The notes under the pieces: generated by a model | Told to the model about the DNA's origin: nothing | Databases searched by the model: none | The model's input: the letters and a program-made list of their open reading frames with translations, nothing else | Shown here: positions 59,948 to 64,000 of the stretch, in pieces | Numbering within the stretch: position 1 is the stretch's first letter | Layout of the letters: every line of letters begins with the position of its first letter | Position numbers and translations under genes: made by a program | Origin: Desertibacillus haloalkaliphilus | Lineage (GTDB): Bacteria > Bacillota > Bacilli > Bacillales > KJ1-10-99 | Length of the DNA stretch: 64,000 nt | Reading direction: 5' to 3' | Assembly: GCF_019039105.1 (NCBI RefSeq) | Contig: NZ_JAHPIV010000005.1 | Location: 124,001-188,000 of the forward strand

Positions 59948-59983
59948 CACAATGAAAAATCTATCAAAAGGTGTCACATTGTG
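59948..59983 (+). promoter_or_regulatory. Inverted repeat upstream of the dicarboxylate symporter, possible response-regulator site
   Basis: CACAATG (59948-59954) and CATTGTG (59977-59983) form a 7-bp inverted repeat with a 22-base spacer, located about 100 bases upstream of the symporter start. Confidence 0.4.
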
Positions 59984-60035
59984 AAACGTATTCGTTTGCA
60001 ATGGGCGATAGAACTTCAACAAGTACATTGAGTAT

Positions 60036-60049
60036 TGGAAGCGTTATCA
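60036..60049 (+). promoter_or_regulatory. Candidate cre site (CcpA)
   Basis: TGGAAGCGTTATCA matches the catabolite-responsive element consensus TGWAANCGNTNWCA at all but one position. It lies between the promoter region and the symporter start, where CcpA would repress. Confidence 0.5.
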
Positions 60050-60079
60050 TTTTGAATATAAGTTGAAAGGGTGAGTAAG

Positions 60080-61726
60080 TTGGAAAAGTCAGTCTTGAAA
60101 CAAGCATGGAATATGAGTTGGGACGCTCATTATAAAGTTAAGCAGCTTTTAACATTTTCGACGGCTAAACAGCTATCAGAAGAACAGACGACTAGTAAAA
60201 CAACAATAGATCAAAACAATGAGCCAAGGAAAGGTAATGGAAAACAGCCAGGTTATCGACCGGCACAATTCGTCGGTTTAATATTAGGTCCTTTGCTATT
60301 TGCGCTAACGATGTTGTTTTTTACTCCTGAAGGGTTAAATGACGGCGCAAGAGCTGTGTTAGCAACGACATTATGGGTAGCTGTCTGGTGGATTACTGAA
60401 GCGATTCCTATTCCAGCGACATCGTTATTGCCGCTAATCTTGCTGCCCATTACACAAGCTGTTGATGGAGGAGAAGTTGCATCAGCTTATGGAGATCCAA
60501 TTATTTTCCTCTTTTTAGGTGGATTTTTAATTGCACTTGCTATGGAAAAGTGGGATCTACACAAGCGTATTGCAGTCTATATCGTTTCTATGATTGGAAC
60601 GAGTCCTAAACGAATTATTTTAGGGTTTATGTTAGCAACAGGGTTCTTGTCGATGTGGGTATCGAATACGGCAGCTGTTATGATGATGATCCCAATTGGT
60701 ACAGCGATTACGTATCAAGCAGTCGTTAACTCAAAAAAAGCACAAGGAGAAGGTTCAATCAAAACGTTCGAGAAGGCAACGATTTTTGGAGTTGGCTTTG
60801 CTGGAACAATTGGTGGTCTCGGGACATTAATTGGGACACCTCCCAATATTATATTGGCAGGGACTGTCCAAACATTATTTGATGTAGAAATCTCTTTTGC
60901 ATTATGGTTATTTTATGCAGCACCAGTCGTAATTATTTTACTTTTTGCTTCTTGGTATTATCTCGTGAATATCGCTTTTCCGGTAAAAATGAAAGAGCTT
61001 CCAGGTGGGAAGGAGCTTATTGATCAGGAACGCATAAACCTTGGTAAAATGAGCTTTGAAGAAAAAGCGGTGCTCGCGGTGTTTGTCTTTGCAGCCTTTA
61101 TGTGGATTTCAAGGTCATTTATTTGGGATGGTATCATTCCGGGAATTAGTGATGCGATGATCGCTGTTTGCGCAGGTGTCTTTTTATTCTTGATCCCTTC
61201 TAAAAGTAAAGGTGGGAAATTGTTAGATTGGGAGGTTTCATCTAAACTGCCGTGGGGTGTATTGCTACTGTTTGGTGGTGGATTAGCGATCGCCGCAGGA
61301 TTTAGACAAACAGAATTAGATCAATGGATTGGGCAACAATTAACATTTATTGACGGTCTGAGCTTTATTTTAATGATTATGATTATTGCTGCATTTGTTT
61401 TATTCTTAACTGAAATTACATCAAATACAGCAACGGCTACGATGATTTTACCAATATTAGCTGGTCTTGCTCTAGCAATCAATGTTCATCCATTTGCACT
61501 TATGGTCCCAGCAGCAATGGCCGCCAACTGTGCATTTATGTTACCGGTTGGTACCCCACCAAATGCGATTATTTATGCGACGAAAAAGATAACGATTTCT
61601 GAAATGGTGAGAACTGGTTTTTGGTTAAACGTATTAGCAACTCTCCTAATCGTTCTTGCTGTTTACTTTATGTTACCAGTGATCATGGGAATTGATATTA
61701 CGGTATTCCCAACCGAGTTTCAGTAA
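60080..61726 (+). CDS. DASS (SLC13) family sodium:dicarboxylate symporter
   Basis: The 548-residue carrier has a hydrophilic N-terminal extension (about 60 residues) and about 11 to 12 helices with SLC13 signatures: SMWVSNTAAVMMMIPIG (first SNT motif), GLGTLIGTPPNIILAG, EITSNTATATMILPI (second SNT motif) and LPVGTPPNAIIYAT. It should import succinate, malate or fumarate with sodium. The start is TTG 60080 after GGGTGA; GTG 60071 overlaps that site. It is regulated in all likelihood by the adjacent two-component system. Confidence 0.88.
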   Translation: MEKSVLKQAWNMSWDAHYKVKQLLTFSTAKQLSEEQTTSKTTIDQNNEPRKGNGKQPGYRPAQFVGLILGPLLFALTMLFFTPEGLNDGARAVLATTLWVAVWWITEAIPIPATSLLPLILLPITQAVDGGEVASAYGDPIIFLFLGGFLIALAMEKWDLHKRIAVYIVSMIGTSPKRIILGFMLATGFLSMWVSNTAAVMMMIPIGTAITYQAVVNSKKAQGEGSIKTFEKATIFGVGFAGTIGGLGTLIGTPPNIILAGTVQTLFDVEISFALWLFYAAPVVIILLFASWYYLVNIAFPVKMKELPGGKELIDQERINLGKMSFEEKAVLAVFVFAAFMWISRSFIWDGIIPGISDAMIAVCAGVFLFLIPSKSKGGKLLDWEVSSKLPWGVLLLFGGGLAIAAGFRQTELDQWIGQQLTFIDGLSFILMIMIIAAFVLFLTEITSNTATATMILPILAGLALAINVHPFALMVPAAMAANCAFMLPVGTPPNAIIYATKKITISEMVRTGFWLNVLATLLIVLAVYFMLPVIMGIDITVFPTEFQ

Positions 61727-61745
61727 GACAATTATATAATAATAG

Positions 61746-61790
61746 GGGTGTCCTAAAGGTTCAATTTCTTCTTTTAGGACATCCTTTTAT
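61746..61790 (+). terminator. Terminator after the symporter
   Basis: GGGTGTCCTAAA pairs with TTTAGGACATCC (one G-T pair), followed by TTTT. Confidence 0.8.
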
Positions 61791-61868
61791 GAAATCATGA
61801 GGTTTTAGGATCAAGAATGTGTGATTAGATAAAGAGATTAGTAGGTAAGGTGCGCAGGAGGATTTGTT

Positions 61869-62009
61869 ATGAATGTCGGTGATAAAGCCTTATATAAAGG
61901 AGAAGAGTGTAAAATTCTTTATATTTATTCGAGTGGCTATTGTGAGATAAGAATTGATAGGCTTAGAGTGGAGTTAGTAAGAAAGGATGAATTAAAAAGG
62001 AAGGAATAA
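61869..62009 (+). CDS. Small 46-residue hypothetical protein
   Basis: ATG 61869 lies seven bases after AGGAGG and encodes MNVGDKALYKGEECKILYIYSSG followed by CEIRIDRLRVELVRKDELKRKE. The G-D-x-A-L-Y-x-G-x-x-C-x-I pattern looks like a small SH3/KOW-type barrel found in short Bacillus proteins. I do not recognise the gene. It is followed by a perfect palindrome. Confidence 0.65.
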   Translation: MNVGDKALYKGEECKILYIYSSGYCEIRIDRLRVELVRKDELKRKE

Positions 62010-62010
62010 G

Positions 62011-62036
62011 GAGTGCGCTGAAATTTCAGCGCACTC
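62011..62036. other. Perfect 26-base palindrome
   Basis: GAGTGCGCTGAAA is followed without spacer by its complement TTTCAGCGCACTC, two bases after the small ORF. No T-run follows on the plus strand. It may act as a hairpin in RNA or a protein-binding site. Confidence 0.6.
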
Positions 62037-62113
62037 TATGTAATGTGCGAAGCCATTACTCTTCCTGAATTGGCTTGCTTATTGCTTTTTCAGCAGTCTA
62101 CGCACATGGATTT

Positions 62114-62157
62114 GAGGATGTCCCAAAAGGTATAAATCTGTCTTTTGGGACATCCTC
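62114..62157. terminator. 16-bp hairpin downstream of the NarK-PAS gene
   Basis: GAGGATGTCCCAAAAG pairs perfectly with CTTTTGGGACATCCTC around a 12-base loop. It lies between convergent genes; neither side has a strong T-run, so termination may be partial. Confidence 0.6.
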
Positions 62158-62171
62158 ATTCGCATGAAAGA

Positions 62172-63671
62172 TTAACCTTTATTTGTTTTACTGTCCGTAA
62201 ACATTCCTACATAACCGGTAATATTTTGGTGTTCATCTTTAATGGGTGTGATTGTTAACCAGACAACAAACGTCTCGCCATTTTTCCGTTTATTGATAAT
62301 GTCCCCTTGCCAATAACCGTTTGAGTTAATTTCTCCCCACATTTTGCTGTAAAATTCTGCATCATGCTCATTTGACTTAATCAAACGTGGGGTTTGGCCT
62401 ACAACTTCTTTGGAATCATAACCGGTAGCGGCTGTAAATGCAGGGTTCACCATTTTGATCGATCCTTTTGTATCTGTCACCATAACGGCTTCGACTGTTG
62501 ATTGAATGGCATTATCTGAAAGACTGAGCTTCTCTTGGTAGAACATCCAGACAACTAAAATCAAGCTCGCTAGTGCGAATTGGGACAATGCCATAAAGCC
62601 AATCGCATAATGCCCAGTGACACTAAATAGAAATGTGAGTATGATTGGCGGGAAGAACCCTCCAAGCCCACCCATGGCACCAACCAGCCCATTGACAATT
62701 CCAGCTTGTTTAGAAAAATACAGCGGAACTAATTTGAAGATCGCTCCATTTCCAATACCAGAAAAGACAGCAATTGCTAAGCAGCCGATTGTATAAAGGG
62801 TTATGTTTGGCATGAAGGCCAAAAGTCCACCTGCAATGGTAAGTCCGCCAAAGACAAACATTAAGATCACAATGGCATTGAATTTGTCTGATAAGTAACC
62901 ACCGAGAGGCCTAATTAGTGTAGCTAACAGAATAAAGCCAGCCGTTCTCACACCGGCATCAATCGCACTAAGCTCAAAGTGATCGACTAAAAAGTTTGGT
63001 AAGTATACGGTAAACGCAACAAAAGCTCCAAACGTTATAAAGTAAAAAACACAAAGAAGCCAAAGCTTACTACTTTTGTAGACACCTTTTACTTGGTTAA
63101 TTAACGGTGTGGTTACTTTTGGTTCGTGTTTATCTCCGAAAAGGTAGTTTAGGAATGCAAAAGATGCAATTAAAAGTAAGCTTAATTGAACCGTTGTACT
63201 CCATCCAAAATACCCAGCAAGTACTGGCCCAAAAAAAGATGTAAGCGCGGTACCAAGGTTTCCTAACGCATATATGGCGTTAATTGTCCCATGTTTTTCT
63301 TTAGGATAATATTTTGGAAGCGAGGTGACACCGATCGAGAAGATCGCTCCACCCACTCCTAAAAACAAACCACCGATAAGTAAGTCGGTAAAGGACGTCG
63401 CTTGACTAATGTAATAAATAGGTAAAAGTAGGACGATAAAACATAGAAGAAAAACCTTCCTTGCTCCAAATCGGTTCGCCCAATAACCGAGTGGGATTCG
63501 CAAAAGTGACCCTAAAATGATTGGGACAGCTGTAATTAATGCGATTTCATTATTTGTTAAAGGAATATCTTCTGTAATAAAAGGCATGAGAGGTGATAAA
63601 ATCACCCAGACCATAAATCCAGCAACTAAACTAAATGTTTGTAAGGGTAACTGTACTTTTGCTATCTTCAT
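62172..63671 (-). CDS. NarK-like nitrate/nitrite MFS transporter fused to a C-terminal PAS domain
   Basis: The 499-residue protein has 12 MFS helices (residues 1-385) with NarK/NasA features: PIILGSLLRIPLGYWANRFGARK, LGVGGAIFSIGVTSLPKYYP and FSGIGNGAIFKLVPLYF. These carry the conserved arginine and glycine-rich signatures of nitrate permeases. Residues about 390-499 are a PAS domain (VMVTDTKGSIKMVNPAF, GYDSKEVVGQTPRLIKS, GYWQGDIINKRKNGE, TITPIKDEHQNITGYVGMF), usually seen next to GGDEF or kinase domains. No catalytic domain follows. The start ATG 63671 is nine bases after GGAGTG. Confidence 0.85.
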   Translation of the reverse strand: MKIAKVQLPLQTFSLVAGFMVWVILSPLMPFITEDIPLTNNEIALITAVPIILGSLLRIPLGYWANRFGARKVFLLCFIVLLLPIYYISQATSFTDLLIGGLFLGVGGAIFSIGVTSLPKYYPKEKHGTINAIYALGNLGTALTSFFGPVLAGYFGWSTTVQLSLLLIASFAFLNYLFGDKHEPKVTTPLINQVKGVYKSSKLWLLCVFYFITFGAFVAFTVYLPNFLVDHFELSAIDAGVRTAGFILLATLIRPLGGYLSDKFNAIVILMFVFGGLTIAGGLLAFMPNITLYTIGCLAIAVFSGIGNGAIFKLVPLYFSKQAGIVNGLVGAMGGLGGFFPPIILTFLFSVTGHYAIGFMALSQFALASLILVVWMFYQEKLSLSDNAIQSTVEAVMVTDTKGSIKMVNPAFTAATGYDSKEVVGQTPRLIKSNEHDAEFYSKMWGEINSNGYWQGDIINKRKNGETFVVWLTITPIKDEHQNITGYVGMFTDSKTNKG

Positions 63672-63693
63672 AAAAATTATCACTCCATAATTG

Positions 63694-63708
63694 TGGGAAC
63701 GATTCCCA
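63694..63708. promoter_or_regulatory. 15-base palindromic operator candidate upstream of NarK-PAS
   Basis: TGGGAACGATTCCCA is a perfect inverted repeat with a 3-base centre, 23 bases before the start codon, next to the ribosome binding site. Confidence 0.45.
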
Positions 63709-63854
63709 ACTTGGTTCACATGTCAAAGTTTTTAAACCAACTATTATGAAGAGTATCACGGCTAAAAGCAGGTTGCTGTGATAAAATGCACGTTCAACCC
63801 TAAATATTGCAATGTACGTAGGGTTTATATGGTTTTTCTTATGGTAAGATAAAG

Positions 63855-63879
63855 AGCCTTTCGGTATTAAAGGCTTTTT
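63855..63879 (+). terminator. Terminator-like hairpin upstream of the last partial gene
   Basis: AGCCTTT pairs with AAAGGCT around a 7-base loop, then TTTTT. No gene is seen before it on the plus strand. Confidence 0.6.
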
Positions 63880-63938
63880 AACTTTTGAGGGTCAATAAAT
63901 AGATCCATACTTTTTTTCATAGTAAAAACAGGAGAGAG

Positions 63939-64000
63939 GTGAATGGTATTCAAAAGGAACGGGCGTCTAATCATCTCCGGTCTCCAAATCTAAGAATTTA
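63939..64000 (+). CDS. Start of an unidentified gene, truncated by the window edge
   Basis: GTG 63939 is four bases after GGAG in AGGAGAGAG, and the frame (VNGIQKERASNHLRSPNLRI) is open to the end of the window. An overlapping ATG at 63943 opens only a 16-codon frame. Too little is visible to name the product. Confidence 0.45.
   Translation, partial: MNGIQKERASNHLRSPNLRI

Overview
The window is chromosomal DNA from a low-GC, endospore-forming member of the Bacillaceae. Evidence for this is strong Shine-Dalgarno sites (AGGAGG or GGGGG types), frequent GTG and TTG starts, many spore-specific small proteins, and a core gene order (purEKBCSQLFMNHD, yerA-yerB-yerC, pcrB-pcrA-ligA-yerH, opuE, gatCAB, dgkB, rlmCD) like that of Bacillus subtilis. 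The low GC, the intergenic palindromic repeats and the accessory gene content would fit an alkaliphile-type genus such as Halalkalibacter or Alkalihalobacillus. That placement is inference.

Positions 1-7300 are a sporulation-flavoured accessory region. It holds the tail of an agmatinase-type ureohydrolase, a tandem 52-bp palindromic repeat array, an orphan ECF-type ATPase, several small GerP-family proteins on the minus strand (three sharing an HKGHQAN motif), an Hsp20 protein, a type III polyketide synthase with its methyltransferase (bpsA-bpsB), a LysM coat-type protein and a tiny YjcZ-type membrane protein. Several minus-strand spore genes have a sigma-K-like -10 element (CATANNNTA or close) about 25-35 bases upstream.

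Positions 7500-20950 carry a yebG-like gene and the complete 12-gene de novo purine operon. Its leader contains paired PurBoxes, a sigma-A promoter, a guanine-class purine riboswitch and an intrinsic terminator. The genes are tightly packed and often overlap. Positions 20956-41145 are housekeeping: a small DUF2892 protein, yerA, yerB, yerC, pcrB-pcrA-ligA-camS, opuE preceded by a 34-residue membrane peptide, gatCAB, dgkB, rlmCD, and an inserted three-gene unit of ECF sigma factor, zinc anti-sigma factor and a triple-repeat membrane protein.

Positions 41150-64000 are more variable. They hold a HAD phosphatase, a Dus enzyme, an IS3-family remnant, a DUF2642 spore-type protein, an MFS exporter, malate:quinone oxidoreductase, a FapA (DUF342) protein, an intact PAS-GGDEF diguanylate cyclase, a sensor-PAS-degenerate GGDEF-EAL protein, methionine gamma-lyase, an acyltransferase-3 protein, a CitA/DctS-type two-component system next to a DASS dicarboxylate symporter, and a NarK-like permease fused to a C-terminal PAS domain. 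Several long intergenic gaps here contain strong hairpins that no gene explains.

The least ordinary observations are two genes whose only well-placed start codon is ATT (a GerPC-like protein and the ECF sigma factor), the NarK-PAS fusion, the sigma/anti-sigma/triple-repeat membrane protein operon, the family of HKGHQAN GerP-like paralogues, and the structured leaders upstream of mqo, the EAL protein, the MFS exporter and the acyltransferase. No wholly new multi-gene defence or mobile system is evident.
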